Shown here in pieces: positions 33,592 to 40,846 of a stretch of 64,000 bases of DNA. Source of the stretch: Coriobacteriia bacterium (lineage in GTDB: Bacteria; Actinomycetota; Coriobacteriia; Anaerosomatales; PHET01); contig JAXMKZ010000005.1 in NCBI GenBank assembly GCA_034370385.1, forward strand, positions 1-64,000, given 5' to 3'. A model generated the notes under the pieces. That model was not told the DNA's origin, did no database searches, and was given only the letters and a program-made list of their open reading frames with translations. Numbering within the stretch: the first letter of the stretch is position 1; each line of letters opens with the position of its first letter. Made by a program: the position numbers and the translations under genes.

Positions 33592-34542
33592 TTGAGCGCG
33601 TTCGTTCGTACCGTTCAGGATGCGGATTCCTCGGCGCTGAACGCCGACCGGATCGACACGCTCATGCTCAACGTCGGGCTGCGCTGTGACCAGTCCTGCG
33701 CGCACTGCCACCAGTCGAGTTCGCCCCAGCGCACGGAAGCCATGCCGCGCGACATCATGGATGCGTCGGCAGCCGTGGCCGACGAGGTGCGTCCGCTTCT
33801 CGTCGACATCACGGGGGGAGCTCCCGAACTCAACCCCGACATCCGCTACCTGCTTCATCTGCTCCGGGACGCCGGGCACCCTGTCCGCCTCCGCACGAAC
33901 CTGACGGCCCTGCTTTCGCCTGAGGCTGAAGGGCTCGTGGAGCTGCTCGCACATCGAGAAGTGGCGGTGCTCGCATCGGTTGCGGGAACGACTCCGCATG
34001 AGACCGCTCCCCTACGAGGAGACGTGTTCGACCGCAGCCTCGTGGCCCTTCGCCAGCTCTCTGAGGCGGGCTATGGACGCGATCCTCGTTTGCGGCTCGA
34101 CATCGCCGTCAATCCACCGTCCGACACCCTGCCAGAACCACCGCTTGCGGTGGAGGACCGATTCCGCGACGAACTCACGGGTCGCCTGGGAATCCCGTTC
34201 GACGATGTGCTGGTGATCACCAATACGCCCGTCGGACGCTTCCGGGAGCTCCTGGACCGCAGCGGTAGGCTGGGGTCGTATGCGCAGGAGCTGCGCGACG
34301 CGTTCAACCCGCAGACGCTCCCTCTGTTGGCGTGCCGCACCTGTCTCGTGATCGCGTGGGACGGCACGTTGTGGGACTGCGACTTCAACCTCGGGCGCGG
34401 CGTCGCGCTGACCCCCGGGTTGCCGATGCACGTCGCGCAGTTCGACGGCTCGCTCCTCGCGCGCCGTCCGGTTCACTTCGCCGAACACTGCTTCGCCTGC
34501 ACCGCTTCCGCGGGCTCCGGTTGACAGGGCAGCCTGCTGTGA
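33592..34542 (+). CDS. arsS: ArsS-like radical SAM (seleno)protein of arsenosugar biosynthesis
   Basis: 316 residues if UGA at 34522-34524 is read as selenocysteine (residue 311); 310 if it is a stop. Start TTG 33592 follows GAAAGAGGGG. The radical SAM cluster is C32/C36/C39 (CDQSCAHC), followed by DITGGAPELNPDIRYL and a cysteine-rich C-terminal domain with DCDFN. In the ArsS family the C-terminus is CTAGAGSS-C/U-GG; here it reads CTASAGSG-U-QGSLL. The extended frame ends at 34540-34542 and overlaps the GTG of the next gene as GTGA, which supports readthrough. ArsS forms the deoxyadenosyl-arsenic bond of arsenosugars. No arsM is in the window. Confidence 0.85.
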
Positions 34543-34556
34543 CCCGGTCGGGCCAC
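34539..34556 (+). promoter_or_regulatory. Candidate bacterial SECIS hairpin
   Basis: Bases 34539-34545 (GUGACCC) pair with 34550-34556 (GGGCCAC) apart from one A-C mismatch, leaving a GGUC loop (34546-34549). The loop is 21 bases after the UGA, within the range usual for bacterial SECIS elements, and begins with G. It overlaps the start of the next gene. Confidence 0.45.
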
Positions 34557-35906
34557 CAACTGAACTCTCGCCTGATCGTCATGACGCGCTTCCCGCGACC
34601 CGGGCACGTCAAGACGCGCCTCATCGGTGCACTCGGCGACGAGGGAGCCGCGGCGCTGCACACTGAGCTCGCGCGCCACTGCGTCCGCCGCATGCATGCA
34701 GCGGCGCTTGGCAGCGGCATCGAGCTCGTGGTGCGGGCGACGGGTGGTTCGGCAGGCAAGGTCAGACGCTGGCTCGAGCGAGGCGTGCGCGTGCGCGATC
34801 AGCGCGAGGGCGACTTGGGCACCCGCCTGGCGACCGCTGCGCGCGGCGCATTCGATGCCGGAGCCGGGGCGGCGGTCTTGGTGGGCTCCGACGCTCCCGG
34901 CGTTGGCGGAGTACATGTCCGAGCGGCACTCGACGCGCTGGCGCAGCACGATGTCGTGCTCGGTCCCGCGATGGACGGCGGGTACTACCTCGTGGCGCTC
35001 GCGCAGCGCTCGGCGACTCGATCCGTTCCTGCGCTTCTCGGCCCGCAGATCCCCTGGGGAACCTCGGGCGTCCTCGAAGCGAGTCTGGCCGCTGCGCGTT
35101 CTGCGGGCCTGTCCGCGCACCTGCTCGACCCGCTCGCCGATATCGACAGACCCGAGGACATCGCGATCTGGACGGCTATCCTCGACGATGAGGAGCGCAC
35201 CCGCCGCGATCCTCGGCTGAGCGTGGTCATCCCCGCTCTGAACGAGGAGGACGGGATCGCCGCAGCGGTCGCCTGCTCGTGGGCCGCGGGCGCACACGAG
35301 GTCATCGTCGCCGACGGGGGCAGCACCGATCGGACCGCGGAGATCGCGCTGGCTGCCAACGCTCGCATCGTGCGCTCGGCACGCGGACGCGCGGTGCAGA
35401 TGAACGCCGGTGCCACAGAAACGACCGGGGACATCTTGCTCTTCTTGCACGCCGACACGTCGATTCCGGCTGATTCCCTCGACTCGGTCCGCAGCGTGAT
35501 GGCGCATGCGGACACCGCGCTGGGTGCCTTCCGGTTCGCCGCGGGCGACCCCGACAGCGCCGTCGATCGGCTCATCACCGCCGGCGGCGTGCTGCGGCAC
35601 CGCGTCTTCAGGCTGCCCTACGGCGACCAGGCACTGTTCGTGCGGGCACGCGACTTCGCGGACCTAGGCGGCTTCCCGGTGCTGCCCGTGATGGAGGATC
35701 ACGAGTTCGCGCGACGGTGTCGGCTGCTCGGGCGCCTCGAGACCGCCCCCTTGTCAGCCCGAAGCTCGGCTCGCGCCTGGCACCGGCACGGCCTGCTGGA
35801 AACGACCCTGACGAACGCAGCCGTCATCGCCGGCTACCGCGTGGGCGTACCCGCACAGCGTCTTGCGGCTTGGCGTTCGAGGATCGCGGAGCGTTTAGCC
35901 CGCTAG
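34539..35906 (+). CDS. Fusion of two glycosyltransferase-like domains (TIGR04282 + TIGR04283)
   Basis: 455 residues from GTG 34539. Residues 1-215 are a DUF2064/TIGR04282 nucleotidyltransferase-like domain (SRLIVMTRFPRPGHVKTRL, VGSDAPGV, GPAMDGGYYLVAL). Residues 225-455 are a GT2-type TIGR04283 domain (LSVVIPALNEEDGIAAAVA, IVADGGSTDRTAEIA, DILLFLHADTSIP). These two domains are usually separate genes that accompany arsS; here they are fused in one chain. The product likely builds or trims the sugar part of the arsenosugar. Confidence 0.85.
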   Translation: MTRSGHQLNSRLIVMTRFPRPGHVKTRLIGALGDEGAAALHTELARHCVRRMHAAALGSGIELVVRATGGSAGKVRRWLERGVRVRDQREGDLGTRLATAARGAFDAGAGAAVLVGSDAPGVGGVHVRAALDALAQHDVVLGPAMDGGYYLVALAQRSATRSVPALLGPQIPWGTSGVLEASLAAARSAGLSAHLLDPLADIDRPEDIAIWTAILDDEERTRRDPRLSVVIPALNEEDGIAAAVACSWAAGAHEVIVADGGSTDRTAEIALAANARIVRSARGRAVQMNAGATETTGDILLFLHADTSIPADSLDSVRSVMAHADTALGAFRFAAGDPDSAVDRLITAGGVLRHRVFRLPYGDQALFVRARDFADLGGFPVLPVMEDHEFARRCRLLGRLETAPLSARSSARAWHRHGLLETTLTNAAVIAGYRVGVPAQRLAAWRSRIAERLAR

Positions 35907-35935
35907 GATCTGCGGCGCGCGACCCCGCTGGGTCC

Positions 35936-36032
35936 GCCCAACGTGATTGCCCATCACCGACGGCACGCCTGCGAGCGCTTGCCGCCCGAACCTGCCTTGG
36001 GGGGCGTGCCGTCCGCGGAGCGCTTGTCAGGC
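35936..36032 (-). repeat. attC-like site after the DUF1569 gene
   Basis: Read on the minus strand it begins GCCTGAC (overlapping the DUF1569 stop codon; consensus RYYYAAC with one change) and ends GTTGGGC (perfect GTTRRRY). Between them are 11-bp perfect arms GGACGGCACGCC-like / GGCGTGCCGTC (35959-35969 with 36003-36013). Position at the 3' end of a small gene is as expected for an integron cassette. Spacer lengths are not symmetrical, so this site is less certain than those at 38.5-40.2 kb. Confidence 0.5.
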
Positions 36033-36530
36033 GCGTCCAGCCGTGTCGGCCTTACGGGCCGTCGGCATCAAGAAGCCGAGGTGGTGCGCACAGTGCAACC
36101 GATGCAGGGCATCCAACTCCTGGGCGCCCAGCACCCCGACACTCGGCGAGGAACTGAAGGCACCGTCGTGGCCCTTGGTGCGAGCCACCCAGTCCCTGAG
36201 CGCATCCAGTCCATCGGCATCTACGACATCGCTCGAAGGCACCATCTCGGGGAAGGTTTCGATGCTGCCGGTAACCGTGCGGATCAGCATCTCTCTCCCG
36301 CCACCGAATCGCGCGAGCGTGTTGCGGGTCAGCCAAAGGGGAAAGCGCGCGGAAGACGGCGGCTCCGGGAAGCCCTCGATGAAGGCGCGCATCACGGATG
36401 ACAAGTGTGTGCAGGTTTGGCCGAGACTCCACTCCCCCAGCGAGCTGTAGCCAGAGCGCTGCAACGCCTCTGCGTCCGCGATCACCTCGGACAAATCGTC
36501 GAACTGCACGACACGCGGCGAAATCTCCAT
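36027..36530 (-). CDS. DUF1569 protein (DinB-like)
   Basis: 167 residues from ATG 36530. The pattern GEWSLGQTCTHLSSVMRAFIEG and the ending LDALHRLHCAHHLGFLMP match DUF1569, a DinB-related helical family with metal-binding histidines of unknown function. Its stop codon lies inside the R-like box of an attC-like site, suggesting a gene-cassette origin. Confidence 0.8.
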   Translation of the reverse strand: MEISPRVVQFDDLSEVIADAEALQRSGYSSLGEWSLGQTCTHLSSVMRAFIEGFPEPPSSARFPLWLTRNTLARFGGGREMLIRTVTGSIETFPEMVPSSDVVDADGLDALRDWVARTKGHDGAFSSSPSVGVLGAQELDALHRLHCAHHLGFLMPTARKADTAGRA

Positions 36531-36646
36531 CTCGACTCCCCCCGACCCCTAGGCGTTTCCCCCGACTGCTCCTAACGCATTGCTCATGACCTGCAAACCG
36601 ACCACGCCCCGTTCCCTGTCGAGAGCACCTCACACGGCCGGTTTGT

Positions 36647-38308
36647 CTACGATGCGCTTGTGGGCGTCGGTCTGACATCGAGCGCCGCCTCGATGATGTC
36701 GGCAGCTTGGTCGGCAGCGTCCGAGAACGGCATCAGCGTGTCCACCACCCCGTCGCGCAGTCTGAGCCGTGCGGCATCCTCGTCGTCGTGTGCGGTCGCG
36801 ATGAAAGAGCCGTCGAATCCCGCGACCTCAAGACCGTGCGCGACCGCTTCGTTCACGTCGAGCTGGGGGAGGGTGCTGACGACCATGCGGGCGGAGGAGA
36901 GGGGCAGCGCCAGCGCGAACTCCGGGTCGGCGACGTCCCCGTACTGAGTCACTAGGCCCGACTGCCGCGATTCCTGAAGTGCTTCCGGGTCGAAATCGAC
37001 TCCGAGCACACCAAGTCCTCGCTGCGTGAGGCGTCTGGCGATACGGCCACCGTAGCGCCCCAGCCCCATGACGATGACATCCACGCGCACCGGACTCTCG
37101 TCGCGGTCGGTCAGCTCGCGATACGGCACGCTGCGCTCGAAGATGCGCAGGGGCTTCTGCAAGAGACCGTACAGCTGGGACGAGTAGATGATCAGGTAGG
37201 TGGACAGGCCTATGGTGACGATGCCCACCAGCGTCACCAGCCCAAGAGCATCTGCTCCCACGTGCCCCAAGGTCACGCCCAGCGTCATGAGGATCAACGA
37301 GAACTCGGATATCTGGGCCACTGTGAGGCCTGCAAGAAGTCCCGTGCGGCGCCGATAGCCCATGTACCCCATGATCACTATCACGATGAGAGGGTTGCCC
37401 ACGAGCACGAACACCGACAGGACGGCGGCCGGCAGGATCTGATCGGCGATGCTCGTCATGTCGAGGCGAGACCCCAGCTCGATGAAGAAGAACAGCAGCA
37501 GGAAGTCGCGTAGGCTCGTCAGGCGCGAGGCGATGGCGTCCCGGTACTGTGTCGAAGCGATCGATACGCCGCCGAGAAAGGCACCCACCTCCTTGCTGAA
37601 GCCCAGGGCGTCGCCCACGGCAGCAAGCAGCACGGCCCAGGCAATCGCGAAGAGCACGAGCAGCTCTTGGGATCGGGCTAGGCGGTCGAGAAGTGCGGGC
37701 ATCACCCAGCGCATCATCACGAAGGTTCCGCCCACGAATACAGTCCCTATGGCGAGGAGGCGGGCGACCTGTGCGAACAGCGGGCCCTCGCCGCCGCCGG
37801 CGAACGCCGGCAGAAGAATCATCGCGAGGATCACGCAGATATCCTGCACTATCAGGAACCCGACGGCGATACGCCCGTGCAAGGAGTCGATCTCACGCTT
37901 GTCGGACAGCAGCTTGACGATGATGATCGTGCTCGAGAAGGTCAGAGCGACGGCGACGTAGGCGGACGTGAGCGTGTCGAACCCGAGCGCCAGCGCCAGC
38001 CCGAACCCGATGATCGACGTGAACAGGATCTGCCCTATGCCGGTGCTGAGCGCCACCGGTCCCACCGACCTGATCAGCCCCACGTCGAGCTTGAGTCCCA
38101 CGACGAACAGCAAGATCGCGATGCCGATCTGGGCAAGCGTCTCGATCTGGTCGCTCGCGCTGACCCATTGCACACCGGCGGGCCCAACAACCACCCCGAC
38201 GATGATGAAGGCGATGATGAGAGGCTGCCTGAGCCTCAGCGCGATGATGCCGGCCACAGCGGCAAGCGCCAGAATCGCAGCGAGTTCGTAGAAGACGCTC
38301 TGGAACAC
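36647..38308 (-). CDS. KefB-type cation:proton antiporter with TrkA-N domain
   Basis: 553 residues from GTG 38308 behind GGGGGGAG. The first 370 residues form a CPA2 Na/H exchanger domain with about 12 helices (LRQPLIIAFIIVGVVVGP, TFSSTIIIVKLLSDK, FLIVQDICVILAMI, FFFIELGSRLDM). A cytoplasmic TrkA-N Rossmann domain follows (VIVMGLGRYGGRIARRL). Such proteins exchange K or Na for protons and are gated by nucleotides. Large and GC-rich, it sits between cassette-like genes on the same strand and may not itself be a cassette. Confidence 0.9.
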   Translation of the reverse strand: MFQSVFYELAAILALAAVAGIIALRLRQPLIIAFIIVGVVVGPAGVQWVSASDQIETLAQIGIAILLFVVGLKLDVGLIRSVGPVALSTGIGQILFTSIIGFGLALALGFDTLTSAYVAVALTFSSTIIIVKLLSDKREIDSLHGRIAVGFLIVQDICVILAMILLPAFAGGGEGPLFAQVARLLAIGTVFVGGTFVMMRWVMPALLDRLARSQELLVLFAIAWAVLLAAVGDALGFSKEVGAFLGGVSIASTQYRDAIASRLTSLRDFLLLFFFIELGSRLDMTSIADQILPAAVLSVFVLVGNPLIVIVIMGYMGYRRRTGLLAGLTVAQISEFSLILMTLGVTLGHVGADALGLVTLVGIVTIGLSTYLIIYSSQLYGLLQKPLRIFERSVPYRELTDRDESPVRVDVIVMGLGRYGGRIARRLTQRGLGVLGVDFDPEALQESRQSGLVTQYGDVADPEFALALPLSSARMVVSTLPQLDVNEAVAHGLEVAGFDGSFIATAHDDEDAARLRLRDGVVDTLMPFSDAADQAADIIEAALDVRPTPTSAS

Positions 38309-38535
38309 GGTTGCTCCCCCCGGCGCTGGCACGGGCTGCACCCGCTCACGACCGCCACCCCGGAACTGCCAACGTATGCACAACGTGTGAGAAACGGGCG
38401 GCGGACGAGCGCCTCACTTCTGCAGTCTACCTGACGCCGTGCGCTCGCTCTTGGTTCGACACGCCGTCGCACTCATCGGTCGGCAAGGACCCCGGGCTAG
38501 TTCGCCCAGTCCAACGAGGGGTCCCGCTTGGACTC

Positions 38536-38591
38536 CTCGAACCCGAATCTAGCCGGCTGCGAAGCGGAACCGGCTTGAATGAATCGTCAGG
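38536..38591 (-). repeat. attC site resembling class 1 integron 59-base elements
   Basis: On the minus strand the 56-bp site reads CCTGACG, then ATTCATTCAAGCCGG, a central TTCCGCTTCGCA, AGCCGGCTAGATTCGG and GTTCGAG. ATTCATTCAAGCCG and CCGCTTCGC match the well-known attC sites of aadA-type cassettes. The outer R boxes are degenerate, so it may no longer be active. It begins directly after the stop codon of the small membrane-protein gene. Confidence 0.7.
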
Positions 38592-38593
38592 TA

Positions 38594-38929
38594 TCACTTG
38601 GCGAGCAAGAAGATGCTCAGCAACATAGCCAGTCCCGAGAGACCAAGTGCGCCAAGGAGCATCATCTTGTAGGTAGCGACTTGCTTCTTCGCGTCTTGCG
38701 CCGCCGCCTCGATGCCTTCTATGACTAGCTGGAGCTTGTCGGCCAGAACTTGAAGGGACTCTGCGTTGTGGGTGGCTGCTGCCTGCAGTTCCTCGATCTG
38801 CTTAGTGATGACGGGATCGCTCTTGGCAGCTTCTGCGGGCTTCGCGGTGAATGCAGGAACCGCCGCGGCGGCAATTTGCGCCACATACGGTGCGACTGCC
38901 TTGATGAATGGAAGAACTGGCACTGACAT
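38594..38929 (-). CDS. Small tail-anchored helical protein (cassette gene)
   Basis: 111 residues from ATG 38929 behind GGGGAGG. Alanine-rich N-terminal segment, central coiled coil (TKQIEELQAAATHNAESLQV) and one C-terminal membrane helix (about 88-110). No family recognised with confidence. It sits between two attC-like sites (38536-38591 and 38952-39043), the layout of an integron cassette. Confidence 0.7.
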   Translation of the reverse strand: MSVPVLPFIKAVAPYVAQIAAAAVPAFTAKPAEAAKSDPVITKQIEELQAAATHNAESLQVLADKLQLVIEGIEAAAQDAKKQVATYKMMLLGALGLSGLAMLLSIFLLAK

Positions 38930-38951
38930 GAAGCCTCCCCGGTTGTGTTCC

Positions 38952-39043
38952 GCCTTACGTCTTACGCTTCACCCGCGAGCCCACAGCTTACAGCGCGAAG
39001 CGCGGAGACGCTTCTGTGAGTGGGACTGAAGCGATTGTTAGGA
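38952..39043 (-). repeat. attC site between glyoxalase and membrane-protein cassettes
   Basis: Minus-strand TCCTAAC (R box) is followed by AATCGCTTCA, and at the far end TGAAGCG pairs with it before GTAAGGC. Inside are further matched stems: CGCTTCA/TGAAGCG (38965-38971, 39027-39033), CCCAC/GTGGG (38980-38984, 39020-39024) and GAAGCG/CGCTTC (38997-39002, 39009-39014). This long imperfect hairpin is what folded single-stranded attC sites look like. The next gene starts 22 bases downstream. Confidence 0.75.
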
Positions 39044-39077
39044 CGACCCGTCGTTGACGTCCGCCCGATCCGCAAGA

Positions 39078-39434
39078 CTAGCCGGAGATATCCTGTACGA
39101 AGGTGACCTTGTTCCCATCCGGGTCGACCGCATCGACCGTCTTGACGATACCCGGGTACTCAGTCAGTGCACCAAGTACCACGTTGGCTTCTGAGCAGGC
39201 CGCACGCTGCGCTTCAATGTCGCTCACAACAAGCACTACCGTCGTGCTGCCCGCCCGCTCCGGCTCGGTGGTCACTTGAAGCCAAGCTCCTGGGGCCAGT
39301 TCCCACTCGGCAACGTCTTCCGTCGGCACCACATCTGCGTCACGCCCCAGGAGTGCTTCGTACCAAGTGACGGCCGCGACCTGGTTCGTCACCGGCACCA
39401 CCGCAACCACACTGTCCAAGCCTACTATCGGCAT
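39078..39434 (-). CDS. Glyoxalase/bleomycin-resistance fold (VOC) protein
   Basis: 118 residues from ATG 39434 behind GAGGAGAG. Single VOC module pair: VVAVVPVTNQVAAVTWYEALLG, WELAPGAWLQVTTEP, then VVLVVSDIEAQRAA and DAVDPDGNKVTFVQ. VOC proteins include glyoxalases and antibiotic-sequestering proteins; with no extra motifs the substrate is unknown. Flanked by attC-like sites; VOC genes are frequent integron cargo. Confidence 0.85.
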   Translation of the reverse strand: MPIVGLDSVVAVVPVTNQVAAVTWYEALLGRDADVVPTEDVAEWELAPGAWLQVTTEPERAGSTTVVLVVSDIEAQRAACSEANVVLGALTEYPGIVKTVDAVDPDGNKVTFVQDISG

Positions 39435-39479
39435 CTGCTCTCCTCTGCCGCGCGTTTCAGTTCGTCCTATCGTTGCTGC

Positions 39480-39539
39480 GCTTAACCTGCGCGCCGCGCG
39501 CTCTCAGGATAGCCGACGAGTTGTCGCGTCAAGTTGACT
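39480..39539 (-). repeat. Possible attC site after the YhbS-like gene
   Basis: 60 bp, minus strand from AGTCAAC to GTTAAGC. The right box fits GTTRRRY exactly and the length is that of a classical 59-base element, but the left box has one mismatch and the internal stems are weak. Confidence 0.35.
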
Positions 39540-39557
39540 CGCTTGCTGGGTGCATCT

Positions 39558-40088
39558 CTACCACAGTTCTGGGTCACGAAGCGAGGCGACGCAGTCGAGC
39601 TGCAGCGGCGATTCCGGAATCCCTCTCTCACTCAGAAGCACGCCTTGCCATCCGAAGCTGTACTCGATGTCATAAGGGGGAATGCACCCCTCCGCTGCAC
39701 CCACGGAGAATCCGAGCCTGCCGTAGTACGCAGGGTCCCCGTAGACAAGCAAGAGGTCCACGCCCATCTCCGCGAGGCGCCGCTTGCCGTCTTCGACGAG
39801 CCTTGACCCCGCGCCGCGCCTCTGATGCTCGGGGCTTACGGCCAAGGGCGCGAGGATGTAGATTCCATAGCCGTCCGCAGCATCGGTGGTCACCGGACTC
39901 AGGCCTATATGTCCAATGACATCGTCATCCACCTCAGCGACCAAGGCGATCGTCGGCGGCGAAGTGTCTTCCGAGAGCAGATCCACGGCTAGCTTCGCGA
40001 CGATCTCCCGCTCGTCAGCGCCGAACGCCGACAAGTGGATTTCGCGTATCACATCTCCATCAGAGATGGTTGCCTCACGTATGCGCAT
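39558..40088 (-). CDS. GNAT acetyltransferase (YhbS-like)
   Basis: 176 residues. ATG 40088 lies seven bases beyond the GTTAGGC box of an attC site, a spacing typical of the first gene of a cassette. The acetyl-CoA motif is LAVSPEHQRRGAGSRLVEDG; YGDPAYYGRLGFSVG and IPPYDIEYSFGWQ match the YhbS/GCN5 subgroup. Substrate unknown. Confidence 0.88.
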   Translation of the reverse strand: MRIREATISDGDVIREIHLSAFGADEREIVAKLAVDLLSEDTSPPTIALVAEVDDDVIGHIGLSPVTTDAADGYGIYILAPLAVSPEHQRRGAGSRLVEDGKRRLAEMGVDLLLVYGDPAYYGRLGFSVGAAEGCIPPYDIEYSFGWQGVLLSERGIPESPLQLDCVASLRDPELW

Positions 40089-40094
40089 GATTCC

Positions 40095-40176
40095 GCCTAA
40101 CGTGTCAGGTTTGAGCGGCGGCCGAACCGCACTCAGGTGGATTCTATCTTGTGGCCGTCCGATACCTTTGTTGGGC
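40095..40176 (-). repeat. attC site between the two acetyltransferase cassettes
   Basis: Minus strand: GCCCAAC (RYYYAAC) at 40176-40170, GTTAGGC (GTTRRRY) at 40101-40095, mutually complementary except one G-T position. Inner L-like arms GGTTTGAGCGGC and GCCGTCCGATACC are partly complementary, with a GC-rich centre. It starts 17 bases after one acetyltransferase stop and ends seven bases before the next start. Confidence 0.75.
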
Positions 40177-40193
40177 CCGCCGAGACGTCGACT

Positions 40194-40691
40194 CTAGGTG
40201 AGCTCAAGCTGACGCCTGATGAGTCGATAGAACACCCGATTCCGCGTCTCATACACCTGTAGTCCGCGGCTCTCATACACCTCTTGCGCCTTGGCCATGA
40301 TGGCGTCATCACCGGTGTAGAGCCGCAAGTACCTTGCGCCGGACTCCCTGGCCCTGTCGATCGCGAAATCGAGAAGACTTGCTCCCACTCCTTGTCCCCT
40401 TGCCTGAGGCGAAACGCAATACCAGCTGAGCCAAACCGCCTCATCCGAGTCCTTGCGGTATCGATACAGGCCGACGGTCCCGAGCACTGCTCCTTCGTCG
40501 TCAAGCGCAAGCCAGAAATCACCAATGTCGGTGACTCCAAGCAAACTCAGCCCGAAGCGCACCGCCAACTGGTCCTTTCGTTCCCATGCCCAGAAGAACA
40601 GCCGCTCTGTGGGCGCCTGATGCGGGAACACACTGTCCACCAGTGCCTTCGCCTTGTGCAGCGTCTCAGCATTCATCGGGACGATCTGCAT
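40194..40691 (-). CDS. GNAT acetyltransferase
   Basis: 165 residues from ATG 40691 behind GAGGAG. Motif A is WYCVSPQARGQGVGASLLDFA, followed by LRLYTGDDAIMAKAQEVYES and RGLQVYETRN. No specific subfamily is evident. It is the upstream-most member of the cassette-like group; a GTTAGCC sequence about 25 bases before its start resembles a degenerate integron R box. Confidence 0.85.
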   Translation of the reverse strand: MQIVPMNAETLHKAKALVDSVFPHQAPTERLFFWAWERKDQLAVRFGLSLLGVTDIGDFWLALDDEGAVLGTVGLYRYRKDSDEAVWLSWYCVSPQARGQGVGASLLDFAIDRARESGARYLRLYTGDDAIMAKAQEVYESRGLQVYETRNRVFYRLIRRQLELT

Positions 40692-40846
40692 ACGCAGCTC
40701 CTCTGAGCTGGGGCTAACGATGAATCTACGGACTGCCGATCTCAATCATTCTGTCATCGGCACGTACACCTATGACAGCCCACCAGCTCCGCACGCTGCG
40801 TTTTCCGTGATTCGTACGGCATGCGATCCAGTCTGAATCGGCCCCG

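Noticed and set aside
34527-34545. A first hairpin (GGGCAG/CTG-CCC) right after the arsS UGA as the SECIS
   Set aside because: Its loop is only about 9-12 bases after the UGA, closer than usual for bacterial SECIS; the hairpin at 34539-34556 fits better.
36570-36650. Possible attC after the KefB gene (TCCTAAC; CAAACCGACC pairing with GGCCGGTTTG)
   Set aside because: One end has a good R box and inner arms pair, but the other R box is missing and the spacers are uneven. Kept out of the site list.
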